Source: Enterosoma sp964427595 (GTDB lineage Bacteria; Bacillota_I; Bacilli_A; RFN20; CAG-288). Taken from it: a stretch of 12,747 bases of DNA. Under the pieces are notes generated by a model that was not told the origin of the DNA, searched no databases, and was given only the letters and a program-made list of their open reading frames with translations. Below are positions 1 through 6,427 of this stretch, in pieces. The stretch is taken from the NCBI GenBank assembly GCA_964427595.1, contig CAYRUQ010000028.1:1-12747 (forward strand). The letters are read 5' to 3'. The first letter of the stretch is position 1; the number at the start of each line of letters is the position of its first letter. The position numbers and the translations under genes were made by a program.

Positions 1-6
1 GAGACC

Positions 7-44
7 GTAACTAGCCTATGGATTTAAGTCCTAGGTTTTGTTAC
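7..44. repeat. Imperfect inverted repeat / hairpin at window edge
   Basis: GTAAC at 7-11 is the inverse of GTTAC at 40-44. Inside it, CCTATGGA (15-22) pairs with TCCTAGG (29-35) with one bulged T around a TTTAAG loop. TTTT at 36-39 follows the inner stem on the plus strand, so the inner hairpin could be a weak terminator for a plus-strand gene to the left, converging on the ATPase gene. It could equally be the edge of an intergenic repeat cut by the window. The inner stem is only 7 bp, so the terminator reading is uncertain. Confidence 0.3.
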
Positions 45-65
45 AGCCCCTTTTTGTTTACTTGA

Positions 66-1376
66 TCAATGCTTTATGAAACGAAGCAAGAAATCTTTGA
101 GACCAATGATGATGATTCCATTATTATCTCTAAACTCATCAATCGGTTTATTGACAACCAAAATCTTCAGAATGTTATCGTTTAAAGCGATATAAGGCTT
201 AATCTCTCTTTCTTTAGTCTTGATATCGGAAATATCATTGCAAGCTTGAATGTAATATTTTTTACTTCCTTTTTCAGCAAAGAAATCGATCTCCATAGTC
301 TTTCTTATCGTCTTTCCTAGTTCATTTTTCTCAAACTTATCATAGATTCCAACACTGACATTAAACGAGTTATATATAAGTTCGTTATAGATGACGTTTT
401 CTAACAATTGACCTTCATCTTCAAAGATGAAATCACACCTAGCATTTCTTAAACCATTATCGATATAGTAATACTTCTTTAATGAACCGATCGTCTTCTT
501 TCCTTTGATGTCATAACGAGGGGCTTCTTGTAATAAAAAAGAATCTTTAAAGGCGTTGATATAATCATTGACAGTCTCATCATCGATTTTATTTTTTGTT
601 TTCTTTTTAAAAAGTTCAGAAAGTGTTGTTGTATTTAAAAATTGACCAACACAAGTGGCTAGAAGAATGGAGAGTTCTTCAAGAGCTTCTGTCTTTTTAA
701 AATGATATCTCTCGATTATGTCTTTCAGATAGGTGGTTTCAAAAAGTTCCTTTAAATAGGTTCGTTTCTCATTTTGTCTCTTAGTGACTGCCAGAGGCAT
801 ACCTCCATAAATTAAATAATCGCTGATACTTTTAGAAGAATCTTCTTTAACATAGCCATAATATTCTTCAAAAGATAAAGGTCGAACATTGATCATTGTT
901 CCCTTATCTCTAAATTCAGTCTGCACATCACTAGAGAGCATCTTGGAATTACTACCGGTTATATAAAGGTCGATATTAGATTGTCTCGATAACTCTAAAA
1001 CGGTATGAACAAAGGTAATAGCTGATTGATCACCTGATTTAGCTGGAATGTGTTTACCATCTGTAAAAATAGGATTGATGATAGGAAGGACATTTTGAAT
1101 CTCATCGATAATCACATAGCAATGCTCTTTGCTTTGAGTTAACTTTAAAACATGATCAAGGAGATATAGTGGATCACAATATCTATAATTCTTGGCTGAA
1201 TCCATCTCTAATATGATGATGTCTTCTTTTTTAACTCCAGTCGAAATGAGATATTCAACATAAATCTTTTCTAAGAGAAATGACTTCCCACATCTACGAA
1301 TACCAGTGATAATCTTAGGGAATCCGTTATCTCTACTCTGTATCAGTTTCTCTAAATAATAGGGTCTCTGAATCAT
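66..1376 (-). CDS. AAA (AAA_14) ATPase with C-terminal DUF4143 domain
   Basis: This is a predicted cytoplasmic P-loop ATPase of the AAA_14-DUF4143 family, which is abundant in anaerobic bacteria and archaea and has no settled biochemical role. Seen in the sequence: Walker A GIRRCGKS (residues 25-32), Walker B YVIIDEIQ (87-94), a sensor-like TGSNS (140-144) and the conserved LIYGGMP segment (188-194) that begins the linker region. The C-terminal part (about 320-410) looks like a restriction-endonuclease-like fold, with LLENVIYNEL, EIDFF (362-366) and YYIQ (374-377). The usual catalytic E-x-K is replaced by Q-A-C, so nuclease activity is doubtful. At 436 residues it is full length for the family. 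The ATG at 1376 has AGGAGA five bases upstream (plus-strand 1381-1386). It is 151 bp from the helicase gene and has its own promoter flanked by inverted repeats. The family call is firm; any role, including defence, is inference. Confidence 0.9.
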   Translation of the reverse strand: MIQRPYYLEKLIQSRDNGFPKIITGIRRCGKSFLLEKIYVEYLISTGVKKEDIIILEMDSAKNYRYCDPLYLLDHVLKLTQSKEHCYVIIDEIQNVLPIINPIFTDGKHIPAKSGDQSAITFVHTVLELSRQSNIDLYITGSNSKMLSSDVQTEFRDKGTMINVRPLSFEEYYGYVKEDSSKSISDYLIYGGMPLAVTKRQNEKRTYLKELFETTYLKDIIERYHFKKTEALEELSILLATCVGQFLNTTTLSELFKKKTKNKIDDETVNDYINAFKDSFLLQEAPRYDIKGKKTIGSLKKYYYIDNGLRNARCDFIFEDEGQLLENVIYNELIYNSFNVSVGIYDKFEKNELGKTIRKTMEIDFFAEKGSKKYYIQACNDISDIKTKEREIKPYIALNDNILKILVVNKPIDEFRDNNGIIIIGLKDFLLRFIKH

Positions 1377-1386
1377 ATACTCTCCT

Positions 1387-1418
1387 CGCTAAAATTGTGT
1401 AAAAACACACTTTTTGCG
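1387..1418. repeat. 32-bp inverted repeat, copy 1 (ATPase leader)
   Basis: CGCTAAAATTGTGT (1387-1400), spacer AAAA, then ACACACTTTTTGCG (1405-1418). The arms match at 12 of 14 positions. The right arm, extended to 1421, is a 17-base exact copy of 1470-1486. The repeat lies between the likely start of transcription and the ribosome site of the ATPase gene. It could be a DNA operator, or in RNA a hairpin ending right beside the AGGAGA site. Confidence 0.75.
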
Positions 1419-1423
1419 ATTCC

Positions 1424-1432
1424 AGTATAACA
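1424..1432 (-). promoter_or_regulatory. Extended -10 promoter of the DUF4143 ATPase
   Basis: On the minus strand the sequence reads TGTTATACT, a TGn extended -10 with TATACT. No convincing -35 sits 17 bases upstream, which fits an extended -10 type. Predicted transcription starts near 1417, inside repeat copy 1, giving a leader of about 40 bases. The element lies between the two inverted repeats, so a protein bound at either or both could block or bridge it. Confidence 0.5.
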
Positions 1433-1451
1433 TATTTTAAGAAAGATAAAT

Positions 1452-1483
1452 CGTAATTTTTGTGTATACACACACTTTTTGCG
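1452..1483. repeat. 32-bp inverted repeat, copy 2 (upstream of ATPase promoter)
   Basis: The layout matches copy 1: a 14-base left arm (1452-1465), a four-base spacer and ACACACTTTTTGCG (1470-1483). The arms match at about 9 of 14. The core TGTGTATACACA (1461-1472) is a perfect 12-bp palindrome. Outer AATCG (1449-1453) and CGATT (1482-1486) extend the symmetry. The centres of the two copies are 65 bp apart, about six helical turns. Confidence 0.7.
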
Positions 1484-1527
1484 ATTTACGTGTCGAGTGA
1501 TTACTACCGCTAAGAAAGTATATAAAT

Positions 1528-4527
1528 TTAGCTTTTAGGGAATGCGCTTTTCATAACTTCGATTATCTCTGTATAACGCATGACATACTCATTAGGTATT
1601 CGAATGAGTTTGATTCCTTTGTTATTGCAGATTTGAAGTTTCTTATCATCAGCTTTGATTCTCTTTTCATCAAAGATATGTTCTCCACCATCAATCTCAA
1701 AGACGATTTTAGGTTTAGGAGCAAAAAGGAAAACCTTCTCATATAAAACAGCATCAAATTCCTGCCTAGAAGAAGATAAAACAGGATCATCTTTAAATAA
1801 CTCAGAAACTAAGACATTTCGTTTGATGACAAACTTTCGATGAACTGAACAAAACTGACTCATCGTCTTATAAAATTCATCTTCAGCCTTAGAGCCATTT
1901 GAAAGACCAATCTCAACTTTCTTAGCAGGTGGAACATCGACTTTAGTGCCGTTGTTTTTTACATAATTCACTAAGTAATATAAGTCGTCCGTCTTATCAG
2001 ATAGAGCATTGATAATATCTGAATCACCTGCGATGATAAGTTTATCTTTAGCTCTAGTCACACCGACATTGATAAGCTCTCTATTATTCTTTAACCATTC
2101 ATAAGTCCTTTGTGCAGTTTTATAACTGAGTCCTAAAGAGAAAACGATATTTGCCTTTTCACTACCTTGAAGCGAGTGAATAGTTCCACATTTAATCCTA
2201 GAGGTATCAACGCCTTTTTCTTGAAGCATCTGATTTATTAGAGAGGATTGATTGACAAAAGGAGTCACTATCATCAAATCATCATCTTGATGTTTTTTCG
2301 CATATTCAACTACCGCATCAGCTTCTTCATAAGCGCTATTTCTAGCCTCTACATTAGTGTTCTTGCAGTCTAAAAATACTAATGAACCTTCCTTGTTAGA
2401 GAACTCCGTTTTCAACATTGATTCATAGTATCTCTTATTGGAATAATCAATGATTTTCCTTCCACATCGATAGTGATATCTAAGCATCAATCTAGGTGAG
2501 ACACAATCATTAGCAGTCATCACATCAAAAATTGAATTTTGGATGTAATTATAAGTAGTAGAAACATCAAAAGTGTTTCGATATTCTTGCTCAGCCGCAT
2601 GGCTAAGAAGAATGATCGGTCTCAACTGATTAGGGTCGCCAACTAATAATAATCTCTCGCCTCTAGCGATAGGAAGAAGCGAAGGTCCTATCGAACACTG
2701 ACTGCTTTCATCCATGATGGTAAGGTTGAACATAGGCTTTCCGCTTCCTAAATTGCTACATGAGATGTTAGTAGTTAATATGATAGGAAAAACCTTTAGT
2801 AATAATTGCAGTTTCTTATTATCAGAAATGTATGATCTAAACTCTTTACATTGTGTTTCCAAATCATTTTTAAAGAAAATTGATATCAGTTCACGATACT
2901 CTTTAGTAAGTAATAGACGCAGATGTTTATCACAAAGCTGTTTTAGATATCTTTGCATCACCACAGATTCTGAAATTGGAGTGACAAGTTCTTTAACTTC
3001 CTTATCTGTTAAAGGCTCAGTTTCAGAACTTATTTCATCTAACATTGTGATGCAATGGTTTATTTTCTTTAAACTCTTTTTAAGTTTGATATCATCTCTA
3101 TTGAAAACTTCTCTAGCAGTATTGACCTTTTCTTCAAGCTTTCTTTTTTGCTCCTCTGATTTGAGTCTTTTTGATAATTCTTGGTTTATTGAGAAGACTT
3201 CTTCTTCGCTGATTGTTTCACTAGGAGTTGAGTTTGATTGAGATGATAGTTCTTTGTAGATTTGCTTAATCTTAAGAATTGCTTTCTTATCTTCCTCAAA
3301 ATTGCCTAAGCGCAAGAAAGGGAGTCCTAGTTTCTGATCATCAATTCTGAAAAAGAGTTTATCTGCGATTCCATTGATTGGAATGTTATTACTAGATGAG
3401 ACAAGAACTGTAGTGTTAGATAAAAAAGCTGAGAAGATGATGTTGACGATAGTAGAAGTCTTACCTGTGCCTGGTGGGCCTTGTACATATGTGACTGGGT
3501 TAATTAATGCAGCTCTAGTGACTCGTGCTTGATCGATATTCAAAGAACCATTGACAAAGCATAAAGGAGGTTCTTTTTTGATGATGTTATTATTAAATTC
3601 ATTTAAAGATAAAGAACCCAAGAATGCTTTCATCGGTGGTTTTAGACGACCATTTAAATAATCTTCTAAAATCACAATGAGCTGTCTATTTACCTTAGCG
3701 GTGATATCGAACTGTTGAACAAAGATATTAGGTCTAGTTGAGATGTTATCTCCCCGTTTCTTGTTGGCATTAAGAATCTCACAGGCCTGATTACTATCTT
3801 TTTTAACTAAAGCTTCAAACTCCCTTAAATCCATATCGACATAATCTTGAAGAGATATATGAGTCCCTTCATTAGTGAAGAAAGGATTTAAGACCAAACT
3901 ATCACAGATAGAAAGCTTTCCGCTTTTAAGAGAGTATCTCAAAGGATAGTAAGCGATGATATAAATCTTATCTTGTCTTTCAATAGCGATAGAAGATAAA
4001 CCTAAATCAAAAGATGATTTGCCGCTTTTTGCACCTTTATGATACTCTAAAATCAAACCCATAATTTGATTTTGCTGAGTTTCATTTAGTGAGATGCTTT
4101 TCTTATTTAATAAAACTTCTGCATCGATTCCTTCGGTCATTTGAAAGGCATTGATTGAAGGATCATTATCATGATTTACGCATTGTTTAATATAGCTAAG
4201 CAGGTTATTTATATCCGTTTTATGATTGAGAAAATCAAATTTATTATTCGAACTTTCTATCAGTTTAATCAGCTTAGGATCAGTCTCTGAAAAAGTGTTT
4301 TCAACTATATAAGCATCCTGAATTCTGTCATAAAAAATTGTGCAATCTGATAATACATCAGTTTTACCTGTGTTGTAGATGTCAACAATCATCTTTCTAT
4401 CTGGATAGATTCGTTTGATACCAATCCAAAATCTGGAGACTTTCTCTTTGTTGTTATAAGAAATCTCTAACCATTTTCTTTCTTTGATTGCTTTTAATAC
4501 TATTTCAGCTTTTATTTGTTCATCCAT
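1528..4527 (-). CDS. WYL-like / Upf1-type SF1 helicase / PD-(D/E)XK (DUF2726-like) nuclease fusion
   Basis: This is a predicted ATP-dependent DNA or RNA helicase with a fused nuclease domain. Residues 1-75 (LKAIKERKWLEISYNN and the following beta-rich stretch) look like a WYL ligand-sensing domain; this part is tentative. Helicase motifs are complete: Walker A GPPGTGKT (350-357), Walker B with DESSQ (606-610), motif III GDPNQLRP (630-637), LRYHYRC (682-688), GTIHSLQGSEK (781-791) and NVGVTRAK (820-827). The pattern is that of the Upf1-like SF1B group. A charged, Lys/Glu-rich stretch (about 441-492) between the Walker motifs probably forms a coiled-coil stalk. The C-terminus (about 880-985) has E882/E884, FD (924-925), EID (944-946) with GGEH and D960, as in DUF2726/Vsr-like PD-(D/E)XK nucleases. 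The ATG follows the stop of the upstream gene by one base and has no clear Shine-Dalgarno. By eye it uses more ATT, TTA and GTA codons than the glycosidase genes. Helicase-nuclease fusions of this kind occur in anti-phage systems; that role here is inference. Confidence 0.85.
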   Translation of the reverse strand: MDEQIKAEIVLKAIKERKWLEISYNNKEKVSRFWIGIKRIYPDRKMIVDIYNTGKTDVLSDCTIFYDRIQDAYIVENTFSETDPKLIKLIESSNNKFDFLNHKTDINNLLSYIKQCVNHDNDPSINAFQMTEGIDAEVLLNKKSISLNETQQNQIMGLILEYHKGAKSGKSSFDLGLSSIAIERQDKIYIIAYYPLRYSLKSGKLSICDSLVLNPFFTNEGTHISLQDYVDMDLREFEALVKKDSNQACEILNANKKRGDNISTRPNIFVQQFDITAKVNRQLIVILEDYLNGRLKPPMKAFLGSLSLNEFNNNIIKKEPPLCFVNGSLNIDQARVTRAALINPVTYVQGPPGTGKTSTIVNIIFSAFLSNTTVLVSSSNNIPINGIADKLFFRIDDQKLGLPFLRLGNFEEDKKAILKIKQIYKELSSQSNSTPSETISEEEVFSINQELSKRLKSEEQKRKLEEKVNTAREVFNRDDIKLKKSLKKINHCITMLDEISSETEPLTDKEVKELVTPISESVVMQRYLKQLCDKHLRLLLTKEYRELISIFFKNDLETQCKEFRSYISDNKKLQLLLKVFPIILTTNISCSNLGSGKPMFNLTIMDESSQCSIGPSLLPIARGERLLLVGDPNQLRPIILLSHAAEQEYRNTFDVSTTYNYIQNSIFDVMTANDCVSPRLMLRYHYRCGRKIIDYSNKRYYESMLKTEFSNKEGSLVFLDCKNTNVEARNSAYEEADAVVEYAKKHQDDDLMIVTPFVNQSSLINQMLQEKGVDTSRIKCGTIHSLQGSEKANIVFSLGLSYKTAQRTYEWLKNNRELINVGVTRAKDKLIIAGDSDIINALSDKTDDLYYLVNYVKNNGTKVDVPPAKKVEIGLSNGSKAEDEFYKTMSQFCSVHRKFVIKRNVLVSELFKDDPVLSSSRQEFDAVLYEKVFLFAPKPKIVFEIDGGEHIFDEKRIKADDKKLQICNNKGIKLIRIPNEYVMRYTEIIEVMKSAFPKS

Positions 4528-4528
4528 T

Positions 4529-5776
4529 TCAAATCAATTTAACAAGTTCAAGAGCTAACAGAGTGAGTTGCAGTCTTAAATCAGTTCTAGTCTTCCACTT
4601 TCTTTCTTGCCAGACTTCTTTTGAAACATCATCACCAGAATAGAGTAGACCGATATAATTGAATTTTCTAAAAATTGATAAAGCGACAAGACCAGCCTGT
4701 TCCATCTCAACTCTTTTACAGCCATAAGACTGATACTTCTTTATCGATGCTAGTGTCTCTCTATAAAAACCTTCTGTCGTCCAAGTATCACCGATACAAC
4801 AAGGAACATTCTTAGATTTTAAGAATTGATAAGCTAAATGTTGAAGTCGATAGTCGGTAGTGACAGCCATTGAGGGAGGTAGATAATGATAGGAGAAACC
4901 TTCGTCTCGATAAGCATTTCTCACCACCATCACTTCACCTTGTTCACTACCATCTAAAGCACCAGCTCCGCCGACAAAGACGATATCTTTAACTCCACTA
5001 TAAACGAGATCTTCGACAAAACCAGAAGTGATAGACCCGACTACACCTCTTATCAAGATGACATCAGAGTCGACAAACTTGTAGACAGGACAAGTTGTCT
5101 CTCCAGAGATCGTACATAAATGGAAAATCTTATTTTCTTTCTTAAGTGTCTCAATAGCATCTCCGAAGAAAGATATGACTAATTTAGAAGGAACAGCAAC
5201 TTTCTCATAAGGATTGATTTTGGCTGGTGTTGAATAATCATGATCGACGATCGGAGCTTTAAACTCTCTTGATTTAAGAGGGATTCTTAGATAGTGAAAA
5301 TCAGCCGAGATATGATGGATATAACCACCACAAGATAAAATCATCTTGATAGAAGCGATGTTATTTGAAAAAGCGGAAAAATATATTTCTTCTTCATGGA
5401 AGAATGGTGATTTCTTAATCTCTTCTATCAGAAGAAGGAGTCCCTTTTTTCCATAACCCTGTCTTCTTTTCTCTTTGATGATGTAGTAGCCGACATGACC
5501 AGGGCCTTGTTCTAAGAATGAGTTGAGATGATGTCTCAGTTTATATAAGCCGATGATCTCATCTTCTTCATGGAGAAAGTACCAAGTATCAGGTACATAA
5601 TGTTCATTAGTGATCCCGTTTTCAAAATCGATTCTCTCTTTACAAGCAAAAGAGAAAAAGCTTTCTTTACTCATACCAAAATATGGGTTCTCAAAACCAT
5701 TCTCACTAGTGCAGTTTTTGAAAAACTGATAGGCTTTTTTCTTATCTTCGAGAGAGAATTTCACTAATGAAAGCAT
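4529..5776 (-). CDS. GNAT N-acetyltransferase fused to nucleoside phosphorylase
   Basis: Two enzyme domains lie in one frame. Residues 1-165 form a GNAT domain: GHVGYYIIKEKRRQGYG (93-109) carries the acetyl-CoA pyrophosphate loop RRQGYG, and SNNIASIKMILSCGGY (137-152) is the typical end of the fold. Residues about 185-415 are a nucleoside phosphorylase of the uridine/purine phosphorylase superfamily, which splits nucleosides with phosphate to base and ribose-1-phosphate. Supporting motifs are GVVGSITSGFVEDL (244-257), VGGAGAL (268-274), RDEGFSYHYLPPS (290-302), GDTWTTEGFYRET (329-341), VEMEQAG (356-362) and GDD (381-383). The substrates of both domains are unknown. The start at 5776 has GGAGGG seven bases upstream. 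Its TGA lies one base before the helicase ATG, so the two are likely co-translated. No signal peptide or membrane segment is seen. The domain calls are firm. A role in nucleoside salvage, antibiotic-like nucleoside modification or nucleotide depletion in defence cannot be told apart from sequence. Confidence 0.88.
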   Translation of the reverse strand: MLSLVKFSLEDKKKAYQFFKNCTSENGFENPYFGMSKESFFSFACKERIDFENGITNEHYVPDTWYFLHEEDEIIGLYKLRHHLNSFLEQGPGHVGYYIIKEKRRQGYGKKGLLLLIEEIKKSPFFHEEEIYFSAFSNNIASIKMILSCGGYIHHISADFHYLRIPLKSREFKAPIVDHDYSTPAKINPYEKVAVPSKLVISFFGDAIETLKKENKIFHLCTISGETTCPVYKFVDSDVILIRGVVGSITSGFVEDLVYSGVKDIVFVGGAGALDGSEQGEVMVVRNAYRDEGFSYHYLPPSMAVTTDYRLQHLAYQFLKSKNVPCCIGDTWTTEGFYRETLASIKKYQSYGCKRVEMEQAGLVALSIFRKFNYIGLLYSGDDVSKEVWQERKWKTRTDLRLQLTLLALELVKLI

Positions 5777-5795
5777 AAAACACCCTCCAAATCGA

Positions 5796-5808
5796 TATAA
5801 TTATACCA
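5796..5808. promoter_or_regulatory. Overlapping divergent -10 elements in a 45-bp intergenic region
   Basis: TATAATTATA (5796-5805) is palindromic and gives TATAAT on both strands. On the minus strand it is preceded by TGG, forming an extended -10 (TGGTATAAT, 5800-5808) for the acetyltransferase-phosphorylase/helicase operon. On the plus strand TATAAT at 5796-5801 would start transcription at about 5808, almost on the AAGGGG ribosome site of the tautomerase gene. The two polymerases could not bind together. No good -35 is visible in either direction. Confidence 0.45.
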
Positions 5809-5821
5809 AGGGGAAAACTAT

Positions 5822-6163
5822 ATGCCATTTATCAATGTTAAGACCAATAATAGAATCGAGAACTCTGTTAAAGAGAAAGTCAAAACTGAACTTGGGCAAG
5901 CTATCACTTTAATACAAGGAAAAAGTGAGAGATGGTTGATGGTCAATATCGAGGATGATTCCTTCCTTTATTTCCAAGGCAATGACGAAAGTGCTTGCTA
6001 TGTTGAAGTCAAGATTTATGGTAATCCTTCTAGCAGTGACTGTGACAATTTAACAAACAGGATAACTGGTATCATTCACCGGTACTTAAACATCAAACCT
6101 GAAAGAATCTATGTCGCTTACTTCTCTACTCCTAACTGGGGCTTTGCTGGTTCTAATTTTTAA
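5822..6163 (+). CDS. MIF / phenylpyruvate tautomerase family protein
   Basis: A 113-residue protein of the tautomerase superfamily, MIF subgroup. The ORF opens with Met-Pro, so methionine removal would expose the catalytic Pro. K34 in QGKSERW aligns with the active-site Lys of MIF, and ERIYVAYFSTPNWGFAGSNF (94-113) matches the conserved MIF tail (RVYINYYD ... GWN.STF). Length is the same as animal MIF. Family members are trimers that tautomerise enolised aromatic 2-keto acids such as phenylpyruvate; the natural substrate in bacteria is generally unknown. There is no signal peptide, which is also true of secreted animal MIF. AAGGGG lies about eight bases before the ATG. It is a single gene, divergent from the acetyltransferase-phosphorylase, with the tRNA promoter beginning soon after its stop. 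The call rests on motif alignment by eye, and alternatives seem unlikely. Confidence 0.85.
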   Translation: MPFINVKTNNRIENSVKEKVKTELGQAITLIQGKSERWLMVNIEDDSFLYFQGNDESACYVEVKIYGNPSSSDCDNLTNRITGIIHRYLNIKPERIYVAYFSTPNWGFAGSNF

Positions 6164-6182
6164 GAAGAAAGCTCTTTTTGAC

Positions 6183-6211
6183 TTTACTAAATTAGTAGAA
6201 AATGATATAGT
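6183..6211 (+). promoter_or_regulatory. Promoter of the tRNA-Cys/tRNA-Arg unit
   Basis: TTTACT (6183-6188), a 17-base spacer and TATAGT (6206-6211) preceded by TGA, which makes an extended -10. Transcription would start about 6217-6218, a few bases before tRNA-Cys. It begins within 20 bases of the tautomerase stop codon. Confidence 0.55.
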
Positions 6212-6221
6212 TTTCTGCACT

Positions 6222-6293
6222 GGTTCCATAGCCAAGTTGGTAAGGCAGAGGACTGCAAATCCTTAACCGCGGGTTCGAATCCCACTGGAACCT
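6222..6293 (+). tRNA. tRNA-Cys (anticodon GCA)
   Basis: Acceptor GGTTCCA (6222-6228) pairs with TGGAACC (6286-6292). The D arm is 6231-6246. Anticodon stem GAGGA/TCCTT surrounds loop CTGCAAA with GCA at 6255-6257. The T loop is TTCGAAT (6274-6280). Discriminator T6293 is the U73 expected for Cys. CCA is not encoded, unlike the two other tRNAs here. The T stem has one C-A mismatch (6270/6284). Confidence 0.95.
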
Positions 6294-6300
6294 TATATAT

Positions 6301-6377
6301 GCGCTCGTAGCTCAGCTGGATAGAGTATCTGACTACGAATCAGAGGGTCAAGAGTTCGAATCTCTTCGAGCGTACCA
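6301..6377 (+). tRNA. tRNA-Arg (anticodon ACG)
   Basis: Acceptor GCGCTCG (6301-6307) pairs with CGAGCGT (6367-6373), leaving a G-U pair at position 1-72. The anticodon loop is CTACGAA with stem TCTGA/TCAGA, giving ACG (A34 normally deaminated to inosine). T loop TTCGAAT, discriminator A and an encoded CCA (6375-6377). It lies seven bases after tRNA-Cys, so the two should be processed from one transcript. Confidence 0.95.
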
Positions 6378-6389
6378 TGAAAATCATCC

Positions 6390-6411
6390 CCGGCTCCAAA
6401 GCCGGTTTTTT
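6390..6411 (+). terminator. Rho-independent terminator of the tRNA unit
   Basis: CCGGCT (6390-6395), loop CCAA, AGCCGG (6400-6405), then six T residues (6406-6411). It lies 12 bases after the tRNA-Arg CCA end and separates the tRNAs from the glycosyltransferase gene. Confidence 0.92.
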
Positions 6412-6427
6412 CATTTTGATAGATATT

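Noticed and set aside
66..1376. DUF4143 ATPase as part of the helicase operon
   Set aside because: A 151-bp gap with its own extended -10 and paired repeats indicates separate control, although readthrough is possible as no clear terminator is seen between them.
1387..1486. The repeated arms as a CRISPR array or transposon ends
   Set aside because: Only two copies exist, each a promoter-flanking inverted repeat, with no regular spacers and no transposase between them.
2714..3241. 175-codon plus-strand ORF inside the helicase gene
   Set aside because: It is antisense to conserved helicase sequence, is low-complexity Ser/Leu-rich and has no ribosome site or recognisable domain.
6222..6377. 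tRNA pair as an attachment site for an integrated element
   Set aside because: No second copy of either tRNA 3' end and no integrase are seen in the window.
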